The notes: a model not told the origin generated them from the sequence alone. A stretch of DNA of 64,000 nt from Lumbricus rubellus (GCA_945859605.1 OX243822.1:21073528-21137527); one strand, 5' to 3'; counted from the first letter of the stretch, positions 52,771-63,687 are shown. Program-made: numbers and translations.

Positions 52771-53291
52771 ATTTATTGCACAGTGTCCAAGAGTGCTGGC
52801 GGGAGCTAGGGGGCGCAATGCCTTGTGAAGGAATAATAATTTATTGTACACATCTGCAGTATACAAAGAGGTCACACAGACAGACAGACAGACAGACAGA
52901 CAGACGGGCAGACAGACAGGAATGTTGGTTTGTCTGTAAGGGAGATGCACCCATAAGAGTGTTATTCATCATCAAAGGAAATGTAGCGTCAGCATTATTT
53001 CCTAAACCAGTCTCTTTTCCTGGACCAGTGACATCAAAGAAGTAATTAATCATATGTAAATCAAAACAATAATTGCTATTGCATTATTTCCTAGACCAGG
53101 CTGTTTCCTATATACATCAAAGAAGTGATTAGTCAGCATTTTCCTAGACCAGGCTGTTTCCTATATAGATCAAAGAAGTAATTAATCATTTTGTTTTGAC
53201 GTGGTTTGGAAAAGGACCTTTACAGAGCTGTCACTTTCAATTAGCTTAATTGTTGTTTTGAGTGGTCCAGAAAATGATCTCCTTTACTACT
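52771..53291 (-). repeat. Polinton right terminal inverted repeat
   Basis: 521 bp, reverse complement of 44530-45066. It ends CTCCTTTACTACT immediately before the TATAAA duplication. The tetranucleotide run is shorter than in the left repeat. Confidence 0.95.
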
Positions 53292-53297
53292 TATAAA

Positions 53298-54385
53298 GTT
53301 GGCGTTTGAACGGTTTGACCCCAGTGGTCTTTATAAAAAGAAGGCGAATACCCAGAGATGACCGCGGCCGCCACTGTAGTCTGACGAGTAGAGACGCCGT
53401 ATTTATCCCCACATTCAGTCTTATAACCGGCGTTCAATAACATCATTCCGACAATTTACTTGGCTCTCTCGAGTCTCAAACGCTTAGCCTCCAAACCGTT
53501 TTTCTTTACTGGTCTGGCATAGGCCTACTGGTATAACTCGTGTCGTCCAGAGGCTTCTAAGTTCTAACCCTATGCAGGACTGGTGAAAGTGAAATCTGAG
53601 CCCAGTGAAGGACAGAGGGAATCAGACATTAGCGCAAAAACTCATGTCAGGAGGGGGAAGACCGACACAAAACACTCGAGGGGATGGAGCAGGATTGAGG
53701 GTGGTTGCTTTGGGAGGGGTATAGAAGCCCTCGCGTCATCAGACATTGTACATTGTATAAAGACATTGTAGTGACCTAATGGGGCTTGCATGCGGCGGGA
53801 GAATTTGGGTTATAAGCGGTTTTCTGAAGAAAAACCAACGTGGTGACTGTAGAAAAATTACGGCTTCATAACGGGCTTACCTATTTTCGTGGCTAAGGCA
53901 TCCGCTTATGTGGTTGGTAAGACCGGCTTCAGCGATGAATAATATTGTAGAAGGTTGGACACAAATGTTCTTGTAGACGAAGTCGTATTGCTTAATAATA
54001 ATAATAATAATAAGACGATTTATATAGCGCCGTAGCTCAGCCGAGGCCGAAGGAAAGGGCGCTGTACACAGGATAAATGTTAGCCTATACTGTCAATTAA
54101 ATATACGATTGTTTGAATAGGTAAGTTTTGAGACTGGATTTAAATGTCTCCACAGATGGTGTCTGTCTGTCCTTTATTCGAATGTGTGTCTTTTTGCCTC
54201 TTTGCCTTTGCGTCACTTTGTTTTTCGTTTCTTTGTCTTGAAGTCTGTTTCATATGATCGTCTGTCTGTCAATAAGTAAATAAGTAAGTAAGTGAGTAAG
54301 CAACCATGCAATTAGCCTTTCAATAGTACAAAAGCTCACAGTTTTTGAAGTATAGACAATTGATGTTAGGTGTTACTTTCGTGAT
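53298..54385. other. Right flank of the Polinton, non-coding
   Basis: No gene is supported. The short dispersed repeat at 53997-54070 lies here, and 54268-54300 has AAGTAAG-type simple sequence. Confidence 0.45.
53997..54070 (+). repeat. Dispersed short repeat with (AAT)n, second copy
   Basis: (AATAAT)n, then 'TTTATATAGCGCCGTAGCTC' and 'AAGGAAAGGGCGCTGTACAC'. Reverse complement of 16703-16782. Confidence 0.7.
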
Positions 54386-54390
54386 ATTAA

Positions 54391-54998
54391 GTATGTATGT
54401 ATGTATGTATGTATGTAAGCATGTATGTATGTATGTATGTATGTATGTATGTATGTATGTATGTGTGTGTATGTATGTATGTATGTATGTATGTATGTAT
54501 GTATGTGTGTGTATGTATGTATGTATGTATGTATGTATGTATGTATGTATGTATGTATGTATGTATGTATGTATGTATGTATGTATGTATGTATGTATGT
54601 ATGTATGTATGTATGTATCTATGTATGTATGTATGTATGTATGTATGTATGTATGTATGTATGTATGTATGTATGTATGTATGTATGTTTGTATGTATGT
54701 ATGTATGTATGTATGTATGTATGTATGTATGTATGTATGTATGTATGTATGTATGTATGTATGTATGTATGTATGTATGTATGTATGCATGTATGTATGT
54801 ATGTATGTATGTATGTATGTATGTATGTATGTATGTATGTATGTATGTATGTATGTATGTATGTATGTATGTATGTATGTATGTATGTATGTATGTATGT
54901 ATGTATGTATGTATGTATGTATGTATGTATGTATGTATGTATGTATGTATGTATGTATGTATGTATGTATGTATGTATGTATGTATGTATGTATGTAT
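54391..54998. repeat. About 600-bp (GTAT)n microsatellite
   Basis: Almost uninterrupted GTAT repeats, with single-base variants at a few places (for example GTGTGTGT near 54463 and 54506, CTAT near 54619). The long Met-Tyr-Val-Cys or Ile-His-Thr-Tyr open frames across it are artefacts. Confidence 0.97.
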
Positions 54999-55210
54999 AT
55001 CCATCTATCTGCTGAAGATGACTGTGGGAAGCCCTGTGCTAATGATGCAGATTCGAGTCTCTTTAGAGACGTTTGTGATTTAATGTGTATGGATCTAGAG
55101 GAAAATTAAAATGACATGCAGAGACGTCTATGTTGGATACTGGCGCACAGTAAATGTGCAGTTAAAAATTATATTAGTATATACCAACTTCAATTCTCTG
55201 GCATCATCTG

Positions 55211-55380
55211 CAAGACATTGGAACCAACTCGAAGACACTGGAACCATCTCCAAGACATTGGAACCATCTCCAAGACATTGGAACCATCTCCAAGACATTG
55301 GAACCATCTCCAAGACATTGGAACCATCTCCAAGACATTGGAACCATCTCCAGGACATTGGAACCATCTCCAAGACATTG
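55211..55380 (+). repeat. 20-bp minisatellite, eight copies
   Basis: Unit GAACCATCTCCAAGACATTG in eight near-perfect copies from 55221, with CAAGACATTG in front. It sits inside open frames on both strands because 60 bp is a multiple of three, but no gene context supports coding. Confidence 0.93.
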
Positions 55381-55734
55381 GAGTTGCTTCAGCTAAAACA
55401 ATATGCTGCCAATCCTACTGACTATTTAGACTTAAATTATAGGAACTCGCATCAGAAGTGCGTGTGCTTCGTGAGTTTTGGTAACTGGGTTGAAATGCCC
55501 GGTTCATCCCTTTCCTTTTACGGACTTAAAGATAATTCATATTTACGTGCAATAGGCCTAGTAATTTTTGCCCACCCTGCATACATATGATGATCGGCAT
55601 TAGTTTGCAAATTACTTTTAGTACACTCTCGTTGATAAAGTGGTATATTTATCACGTGTGAGAGATGGAGAGACAGACATTTATCATGCGAGAGAGATAC
55701 TCAGATAGACATTTGTTATATTAGAATGAGAGTG

Positions 55735-56030
55735 AGAGATACTGCAGGCAGACAGACGGACAGACAAACGGACAGACAAACGGACAGACAGACAAAGAGA
55801 AAAAGGGATGGAGAGAGAGACAGAGAGACAGAGATAGAGAGACAGACAGAGAGAGAGGGAGAGAGAGAGAGAGAGAGAGATGGAGAGACAGACATACAGA
55901 CAGAGAAAGAAAGAGAAAGACAGACACAGACAGATAGACAAAGACAGACACATACATGTGCACACAGACAGACACAGACAGACAGACACAGACAGACAGA
56001 CAGACAAAGAGACAGACAGACAAAGTCATC
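55735..56030. repeat. GACA/GAGA purine-rich microsatellite array
   Basis: ACAGACAG and AGAGAG blocks alternate for about 300 bp. Ser/Leu/Cys or Arg/Glu/Thr-rich open frames are artefacts. Confidence 0.93.
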
Positions 56031-56333
56031 CAGGCATGCAGTGAAGAGAGGTATAGGCTACGTGTAGCCCTGATCGGTTGTAACTCTGACTCTGGGATTT
56101 AATAAATAATCATATGGACTTAGTTGACCCAGTCACGTCTCCCATTCGCCTGTATACATACGAATATACATGCGCAAGACTTTATCCACTATCTTACTCA
56201 CTCGCTTGCCTGCAGAAAATCACGGCGCAAGATAAACGATAGAATAAATAGACATCGGCCACAGTAGCATAACATTTCCGATCGATTTTGCCTGAGTTGA
56301 ATTTTCTGAATCTTGGAGGTGTGCAAAGGGAGA

Positions 56334-56363
56334 GACAGATAGACAGAGACGGACAGAGACAGA

Positions 56364-56416
<53 letters not shown>

Positions 56417-56418
56417 CG
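56334..56418. repeat. (GACA)n then (GT)n microsatellite
   Basis: ACAGACAG-type sequence runs into an uninterrupted (GT)n from about 56367 to 56412. Confidence 0.93.
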
Positions 56419-57640
56419 TGTGCACTAGTGAACCTTGGAAGTAGAGCATCATCGAGCATAACTGTAAATCAGTTTCGTAAAACACTTCGAGAGGCATCAA
56501 CATCTAGCGTAAGCACAACACTCAGAGTAGGCCTAAATAGAATTAGGTAAAGAAAAAAACATAATGATTTATCCATATTGTATCCTAATTTGTAGGCTAT
56601 TATCTAGATATAAGCCTAGGCTGCAAAATAGTTGTCAATAGCAAGTGTTTAAATAAAATCTAGGTCCGTTTACTCATAGACCATATTGGTGTCATTGTGA
56701 ATCTCGAATATGTATTATGCAATCATATAATTTTATAAGATAATTATATAATATGTTATATGTCCTATATACTCAGATGTAATATTTATATGCCTATTTA
56801 GGCTGCAAATTCGCATATAGCCTATATATATATTTATATATATACTTTATTTATCTGCTCTTAGATTATACTTAGCTTTTGTATTTTTTCTTTATTCGTG
56901 GTTGAATCCAAAGCAAGTTCATCATACACACTCTCACAGACTTTTATAATTATATCTTTTTTCTATTCCATTCGATGTTACAATATAATTATTTGCTTCT
57001 AAGTTTGACCTTTCAACGCTCGAAATACTAGACTACACTTCAATCATAAACATTTTATACTCGCAGTTGCTCAACTTATTAAGTTATTATTATTACTATT
57101 TATTTATTTATTTTAAAATAAAATAAAATAATTATGTCTTTTTTCTATTCCATTCGATGTTACAATATATTTATTTGTTTTCAAGTTTGACCTTTCAACG
57201 CTCGAAATACTGTATACACTTCGACCATAAACATTTTATACTCGCAGTTGCTCAACTTATTAAGTCATTATTGTAGGCCTACACGCATGCTGTCGCAATC
57301 GCCATCCGATTCCACTGCAGTGTGGTTTCTCAGTGTGGTTTTGCCCGCTTCAGTATTGCACGCCCACACTTTCCATTTCCTGTAAAGCAAAAATGATTGG
57401 GAAACGCAATTTTACCATTTTGACTTAGCGACTTTATTTGCGAATGATATAGCGATCAGAGTTTTGTGCTATTGCATTTTACGACCATGCATGGTATATA
57501 ATTTGGCCTATATATATATATATTTGAACTGTGCAATTTTTATTGTCATGAGTGTCCTTCATAATTTCTAGAATGCATCAAGGCATGACGTATCGCTGTA
57601 TCATCTGTAGAGCCTGTACAGTAAGTATAATATACACTGG
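56419..57640. other. AT-rich non-coding stretch with a local duplication
   Basis: Two copies of a 130-bp block (56946-57080 and 57127-57262) occur; see the separate entry. No gene. Confidence 0.5.
56946..57262. repeat. Tandem-type duplication of a 130-bp block
   Basis: 'TTTTCTATTCCATTCGATGT' through 'CAGTTGCTCAACTTATTAAG' occurs twice, about 181 bp apart, with scattered substitutions. TTAT/TTTA-rich sequence separates the copies. Confidence 0.85.
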
Positions 57641-57774
57641 CATTCAACTAAAGATTTTGTTTTGATGACCCTCATAGTATAGCGGACCAAGTTTTAAAAT
57701 CACCGTTATAATCATAAATCTCATCTCGATACAAAGATTTTTAGCCCGCGTGTGTGCGTTTGCGTGTGCGTGCG

Positions 57775-58250
57775 TGAGGGATAGAGATACAGGTAGATAG
57801 ATCATAGAGATAGAGATACAGATACATATAGAGATACAGATAGATAGAAGCAGACAGACAGTGACAGACAGACAGAGACAAGCATACAGAGAGACAGAGA
57901 CAGATAGAGAGAGCAGGTATAGGTAAGTAGGCAAGCAGGCAGGCAGGCAGGCAGGCAGGTAGGTAGGTAGGCAGGTAGGTATGTATGTAGCTAGTTAGGT
58001 AGTTAGGTAGGTAGTTAGGTAGGTAGGTAGGTAGGTAGGTAGGTAGGTAGGTAGGTAGGTAGGTAGGTAGGTAGGTAGGTAGGTAGGTAGGTAGGTAGGT
58101 AGGTAGGTAGGTAGGTAGGTAGGCAGGCAGGCAGGCAGGCAGGCAGTCTGGCAGGCAGGCAGGCAGGCAGTCTGGCAGGCAGGCAGGCAGGCAGGCGGGC
58201 ATGCAGGCAGGCAGACAGGTAAGCAGGCAGGCAGGCAGGCAGGCAGACGT
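57775..58250. repeat. (GATA/GACA)n followed by (TAGG)n and (CAGG)n arrays
   Basis: GATAGA/GACAGA sequence at 57780-57915, then GGCA, GGTA (58010-58120) and GGCA blocks to 58245. Leu-Pro-Thr-Tyr or Leu-Pro-Ala-Cys open frames are artefacts. Confidence 0.95.
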
Positions 58251-59138
58251 ACATATAGTACATTTGTGTGAATGCATGTATGTATATGAAAATTATTACA
58301 TGACTGGAGGAGGCCATGACTTCATATAATAATTCTCATTCGTTGGCAATGGAACAATTGCTGAAGGTCAAAACCCTTTGACCTTGACAACGTCGTAGGT
58401 TCAAATCCAGGTCTGACCTCGTTTGATAGTCACGCAATTCCTCAATTATTATTTGCATCACTTTGTAGGCCTATAGGTCACCACCACCACCGTCCTTTGC
58501 TGTGAGTGACTTCTTCGAATCAAAACACATTAAATAACGCACAAATAATTATACATGGTCGATGTTTACGCATAAGGGAAACGTGCAACATGTAGAGCGT
58601 GTCATAAAAATAATAACGCTCTTTCATACCAGTTTAAACAGGCTGAAGTAGAGTGCTCACTCATAGTGAACAAACGAGTAACAACAGCGTAATAAATCGA
58701 ACAATTGGTCGCATGCTTTATGCAGGTAATAATGGTCGTTAGCCATCTAGGCTTATAATAATAATTGCCCACGTTTTCTTGCCACACTCATTGGACTGTC
58801 AGCTGTTCAACATTACCGCAACGGTTCTCGTTTCTTTGGTCATTGGAAATTGAAGGCGCGGTTTTTCTATGCATATAGTACAGGTAGGTCTATGGTTCGT
58901 AATCGTTATCGTGACCTCCTGACTTCTAAAGCGCCAATAGAAAGCCAAGCGCTTGGCACCAGCTGTTTCACGAGCGTTGCGTTGAGTCGAGTCATAGGAG
59001 TTGTACGGTCCGCAAGGAGTCTAGTCTGCAATTTAGCAAACAAACAATAATTATTAATCAGAGTGAAGTTGGTCTATAAGACTATACAATATACATGTAA
59101 GTCTGTTGGTGCCGATATAATATTGTTACGCATCGACA
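58251..59138. other. Non-coding stretch
   Basis: A B-box-like AGGTTCAAATCCAGGTC at about 58408 suggests a SINE scrap. Nothing else is recognised. Confidence 0.4.
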
Positions 59139-59400
59139 TGGTGGTGGTGGTGGTGGTGGTGGTGGTGGTGGTGGTGGTGGTGGTGGTGGTGGTGGTGGTG
59201 GTGGTGATGGTGGTGGTGGTGGTGGTGGTGGTGGTGGTGGTGGTGGTGGTGGTGGTGGTGGTGGTGATGGTGGTGGTGGTGGTGGTGGTGGTGGTGGTGG
59301 TGGTGGTGGTGGTGGTGGTGGTGGAGGAGGAGGAGGAGGAGGACGACGAAGAGGATGACGAAAACGAGGAGGATGAGGTGGAAGAGGAGGATGAAATGGC
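59139..59400. repeat. (GGT)n trinucleotide array with GGA/GAC end
   Basis: About 190 bp of GGT with two GAT interruptions (59204, 59264), then GGA/GAC/GAG-rich sequence. Poly-Val, poly-Pro and poly-His open frames are artefacts. Confidence 0.96.
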
Positions 59401-59808
59401 ATGGTGGTTTTGCTAAGGGATTGAGCGGAGGGCAAAGGTCTTGGATGTGTGACTGTAGACTGTAGAGATTGAGTTGACAAAGATGAACGAGGAAATAAGA
59501 GATGGAACCAGGATGATGCAACAATGAAGACAACAGTCTGCAAGACAATGACTGCGTTGCGGCTTTGTTCAGATGCGCCATCAAATTATAGAGATGCAGA
59601 GGTGATGCCAGGACAAAATTTAGGGGGTCACAATGCACATGGTCGCAAATTATTCCGAAAATTAATTTTTTGGGGTTTGACCCCGGCTAAACTTCCGTTG
59701 GTAAATACGCCCATGCAGAAACGAGTAAGACAAGAATAAGAATATTCTTTAATTGACCAATTGCTATCCGAATTTTGGTGTACAAACACGGTTTAATAAA
59801 CGTGCATC
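59401..59808. other. Non-coding stretch
   Basis: Nothing firm. 59615-59715 has a 'GGGTTTGACCCCGGC' scrap resembling the G/C-run MITEs. Confidence 0.35.
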
Positions 59809-59816
59809 ATCTAAGC

Positions 59817-60120
59817 CAGTAGTTCCCAACCTTTTTTGACTGAAGGGCCACTTTTTCTAAGTTGGAAGGACACTAGGGGGCCACAAGGCTAAAATTTTAT
59901 TAACTGGAAGCACATAAAATTGTTCTAATTGATTCAAAATAGAATGTTTGATGTTATTTATGGACGTCCAAATAAAACATTTTGTAATAGAAAATAATTT
60001 GGGGTTCTATTCTGTCGAAATTGCCAAAAAAAATTTAAGAAGTTCCTTGAGAGATGAGGGCGACTTTTTGAGGCCTGGCGGGCCACTTTTGGAACGCGGG
60101 CCACGGGTTGGGAACCGCTG
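59817..60120. mobile_element. hAT-type MITE, 304 bp
   Basis: Termini are CAGTAGTTCCCAACCTTTTT and GGTTGGGAACCGCTG. A perfect 8-bp duplication, ATCTAAGC, lies at 59809-59816 and 60121-60128. Subterminal 'GGGCCAC' repeats in inverted orientation. Non-coding. Confidence 0.92.
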
Positions 60121-60292
60121 ATCTAAGCTTATACATAGCCAATCAAAAGTCAAATACCGTCGCTATAATTATTATAGTATGCCACTATGCGCTGTTGTTT
60201 GAGACAGAGGCGCCCCATAAGTTATAAATAGCAATTAAATATTCCGAATATAATTATTATATTCCTGAACAATTGTTCAATTTCAGGGAACA

Positions 60293-60581
60293 ATGGCATC
60301 GAATGACGGGGCACCACCGATCGGCATTCAGTCGAGGGCTCCGTTGTCCCGAACCCGAAGCTTTCCCAACGCCGTCGCCTCACTTCTCTTCAGCCACAGA
60401 ACGTGGTCGTCCACAGATACAGAGTACGTTCACCAGCCGTCATCCAGCCAGACACTGCAGCAGACAAACACAGACGCTGACCATGAAACCAGTAGATCCG
60501 TTTCTCTGTCTGGTCTGCTTGGAGCTCACTACGAGCAGGACAGCTTCAACTGGGTTGACCCAGACACGAACTTTTCTATTG
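60293..60581 (+). CDS. Exon A of the Ser-rich gene
   Basis: Encodes MASNDGAPPIGIQSRAP through FNWVDPDTNFSI plus one base. Codon composition is richer in GC than the surrounding DNA. The frame is also open upstream to the acceptor AG at 60286, so the ATG may be internal. Confidence 0.6.
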
Positions 60582-62357
60582 GTAGGTCAACTAGATTCGC
60601 CGACCGATTGATTGACTGTCTGTTTGACTGGCGAGTGAAAGACTGATTGGCCAACTGATTGACTGATCTACTGACTGACCGACTGACTGATTGACTGGCT
60701 GACTGGCTGACTGACTGACTCACTGACTCACTGACTCACTGACTCACTGACTCACTGACTCACTCACTGACGCACTGACTCACTCACTGATTTACTGACT
60801 GATTGTCGGACTGACTGACTGACTGACTGACTGACTGAGTCACTTACTCACTCAGTCACTTACTCATGCATTCATTCTCTCACATACTCGGTCCACAAGT
60901 CCACCCACGCATTCATCCACCCAATCAATGTCAGCGTATCTAGGCAACGACCCAATTATTCTATAATGCTGCAGCGATCTTTGCTGTTTTCCATGAACAT
61001 TGAATAAGTAGGTCACACTATCGACAATTGATGACGTAACTTCTAGTGCATCGTTGCTAGTAGCAACGGGAGCAGCCTTTCGAAAAATCGTAAATCGATC
61101 AGTTACGTCAAAACAATTGTTGACTTAGGCTAAGTTCTATTGTATGGTTGCCAATAGCAACGGGGACAGCAACCGGGGAAATTGCACTCAACGAGTTACG
61201 TCATGGACAATAACTATTGTTGACGAATTTCCCGTGTATCGCCACGGTAGTAGCTATGGCAACAGCATCTTCCGGGAAATCGTAATAAAAAGATTACATC
61301 GTCGACAAACGATGACGTAATGTATAGTGTATGGTTGCCAGTAGCAACGAAAACGGCTTTAGGAAATCGTTTGTGCCGAAAGGAAAGAGGAATAAGGGTG
61401 GATTTACTTCTGAAACGGTTCGAATAGAAATCTAAAAGTCATGCAAACAACGCGGCAGAGATTAACAAAACTGTACAGGCAGCTGATCAGTGAGTGTTAC
61501 AGAATATAATTCTAACAGCGCTCGTGAATAAACTGGTGCCCTTTGCTTGGCTTTCGATCGGCGCTTTACGAATATAGAAATTGCGATTACGATTAACTCC
61601 ATGCAGTAGCAATGCTGGCTAAATATCTAGGTAAAACTATTGGGGTTTATCCAGGCTTGGGACTAGCACTTGCAGAGTGCAACTAGTGACGGGGTGTATT
61701 TATAGGACAGTGACGGGGTGTATTTATAGGACATAGCAGTCAAATCTAATTAAGAGTGGGCCAATGGCAATGCGTTCCACCAAGTGACCGCCGGCCAGAA
61801 TGGGAGGGGATCGGTAAGCTGTCCGCTGGAGATTTCGCAAAACCAGATATGAAAATGTGTATTTTTAAGATAAAAACCGTCAAATCTTGCTTAGAAGCTT
61901 TCTATTTTGAGCTTCATTATAATTAATAAATATCACATAAAACTCGTTTGTTGAGGCATCTGCGCATGTCAGCGAAAGTTATTAAGTGATGGCAGTAATT
62001 AAAAACCTTCATAGAATAGCGAAGCGAGGTTTTGGCATTGAATGCAATTTAATGTCTTCTCATACAGCGAAAATGACAATTTCTGAAAGTTTATTCTCAA
62101 ATCGCTTTTAGTCTTTCATCATTCTTTTAGTCGCACTTGTTCAGAACTTTCCGGTAGCTACGTTAAGCACCTTCGTGAGGTTATTGTAAGGCGCTATATA
62201 AATGTTCATATGCATTCATACATACATGCATGCATACATACATATTACCTTATACCTTATTGTATGTATGTTTGTACTATGTATGTATTTAAGTTTGTAT
62301 GTATGTGTGTATGTGTGTATGTATGTATGTATGTATGTATGTATGTATGTATGTATG

Positions 62358-62388
<31 letters not shown>

Positions 62389-63687
62389 TACATACATACA
62401 TACATACATACATACATACATACATACATACATACATACACACATACATACTATGTATGTGTGTATGTATTTATGTATGTATGTACGTATGTATGTATGT
62501 ATGTATATACATACAAACATACATAGACCTACATCCATACATACATACATACATACATACATACATACACCGCTAGCAAAGGCGACTTGCACATGAACTC
62601 TCAGCACTATACATACAGCTATACTATATAATTTGTGTTATACCATGTTCTGTATAATTACGTTTATTGTGGGATCAACAAACAATTTTGAATTTGAATT
62701 TGAATTGAATTTTGAACTCTCAGCACTATACAGCGCTTTAGCCAATCGAATGCCCGGTTAACAACCATGTACGCAAGGGATCGATCAGTGCCAGAATCAT
62801 ATTCCCGCATGCATAGGGTGCGTACTATCGCACTATCCTGTCGCTATATGAGTAGCTTCTAAAGCGCCAATTCTGACCAGTGATTTCATTAGCGATTCCT
62901 AACAGTTAGACGTCGGGTGTTCTCTGAATGCTGATCACGTGTCACGTTCTTGTTTCCTGTTCTGCCTCTTACAGCGTCGTCACCGTCATCGTCATCAACG
63001 TCGATGCGCAGAAGCGAAACGTGGGCCACTTCCCTTCAACGATCGAGCGATCCTTCCCAGAATGCATCGCGGTCCGCCAACGACACTTCCGCCGGAAGTG
63101 GCGGCAGCCTCAGAGCCCTCCAGCGGTCCCTCAGCGAGGTCTTCGGCCCTCACAAGATCGCCATCGAACTACCGGAGGATGCGAGACACGAAGCACCGGA
63201 AGTGATCCTCAACCAGTCGTCCTCGTCGCCTCTGAGGACGTCCGCCCCATCCACGCCCTTCTCCTCCGACGTCTCCAGGGCCACTCCCTTGACGACTGAC
63301 CCCGGCCACGCTCACCCGAAATCCGTCCTGAGGCGTCAGTCGTCTCTCGCCGCGGTCCTTGAGTCCGATCCAAGGCTCGACGTCCTCCACAGTCCAGCCC
63401 ATCCCAACGTCGAAGATGGAGGACACTCGAAAGCGAAGTTCTCGATGCCTGGAGCGACATCCGTCGACGAAAACCAGAACGCCGTCGGCCACAGGCACAT
63501 CGACGACACACTAAAGATGGCGGCCGGGGAGATGACGTCACCCGACGATCAGGTGATGCAAGTACCGGAAACGGCGTTCAGCCGACCATCGAGAAGGTTC
63601 GGGATCATGGAGCTGCTGGGAGGAGCGGGCGAGAGGCGGAATGTCCGCAACAGGGACGTCAACATGGTCGCCCCGCAGTCGTGGTGA
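60293..63687 (+). CDS. Unrecognised Ser-rich protein, two exons seen
   Basis: Exon 60293-60581 (donor ATTG|GTAGGT, phase 1) joins exon 62975-63687 (acceptor CCTCTTACAG) in frame: 1002 nt, 333 residues, stop TGA at 63685-63687. A splice acceptor-like TTCAATTTCAG ends at 60286, seven bases before the ATG, so a 5'UTR exon or further coding exons may lie upstream. The protein is rich in Ser, Pro, Thr and charged residues and probably disordered. It has possible kinase sites (RTRSFPN, RRQSSLAAV), a LRALQRSLSEVFGPHKIAIEL stretch that could be helical (quoted from residues about 150-170), and a C-terminal FGIMELLGGAGERR. No domain is recognised; it may be the regulatory tail of a larger protein. Confidence 0.6.
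60640..60860. repeat. (GACT)n / (CACTGACT)n simple repeat in the intron
   Basis: ACTGACTG and ACTCACTG units alternate for about 220 bp just after exon A. Confidence 0.93.
61030..61350. promoter_or_regulatory. Array of X-box-like palindromes and TGACGTAA sites
   Basis: Three perfect-arm palindromes of the form GTTGC(N5)GCAAC lie at 61053-61067, 61147-61161 and 61334-61348; a fourth degenerate one is near 61240-61263. TGACGTAA or its complement lies at 61032-61039, 61103-61110, 61196-61203 and 61313-61320. X-box motifs bind RFX factors and TGACGT half-sites bind CREB/ATF factors, so this may be an intronic enhancer. It could equally be a repeat. Confidence 0.55.
61351..62200. other. Intron sequence, non-coding
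   Basis: Contains a scrap of the 'TTTATCCAGGCTTGGGAC' MITE family (61645-61690), followed by a short direct repeat 'GTGACGGGGTGTATTTATAG' at 61686-61731. No exon. Confidence 0.45.
62210..62572. repeat. Self-complementary (TGTA)n / (TACA)n microsatellite
   Basis: (GTAT)n from about 62300 to 62386 is followed by (ATAC)n to 62450, then further GTAT (62453-62506) and ATAC (62506-62568) blocks. Each pair can form a long hairpin. Confidence 0.93.
62573..62974. other. Intron sequence upstream of exon B
   Basis: No feature. It ends in the acceptor tract TTCTGCCTCTTACAG. Confidence 0.45.
62975..63687 (+). CDS. Exon B of the Ser-rich gene (terminal)
   Basis: Two bases complete a split Ala codon, then 236 residues and a TGA stop. 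CG-rich codon use contrasts with the AT-rich flanks. Contains RRSETWATSL, PKSVLRRQSSLAAVLES and a C-terminal MVAPQSW. Confidence 0.65.

Larger units (their letters stand above)
44530..53291 (+). mobile_element. Polinton/Maverick (adintovirus-like) element lacking DNA polymerase B, 8762 bp
   Basis: The element is bounded by terminal inverted repeats (44530-45066 and 52771-53291) starting AGTAGTAAAGGAGATCATTT. A perfect 6-bp target duplication, TATAAA, lies at 44524-44529 and 53292-53297, the size Polintons make. Genes, all + strand: RING protein, FtsK/HerA-type packaging ATPase, small basic protein, conserved unknown, DDE integrase (chromodomain cut off), two penton-like proteins, pX-like peptide, major capsid protein, adenain-like protease. 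This is a complete virion-forming and integration set. The protein-primed polymerase B typical of Polintons is absent on both strands. Near-identical termini indicate recent insertion; the integrase stop indicates this copy may be disabled. Confidence 0.95.

Noticed and set aside
54345..55109. Long Cys-Met-Tyr-Val open frames
   Set aside because: Pure (GTAT)n translation; not a gene.
55211..55380. Repetitive protein (EPSPRHWNHLQDIGTISKTL-like repeats)
   Set aside because: The 20-bp minisatellite keeps all frames open by chance; no start context, splice sites or homologous protein.
59063..59638. Poly-Val, poly-Pro and poly-His open frames
   Set aside because: Translations of the (GGT)n array; no conserved flanks.
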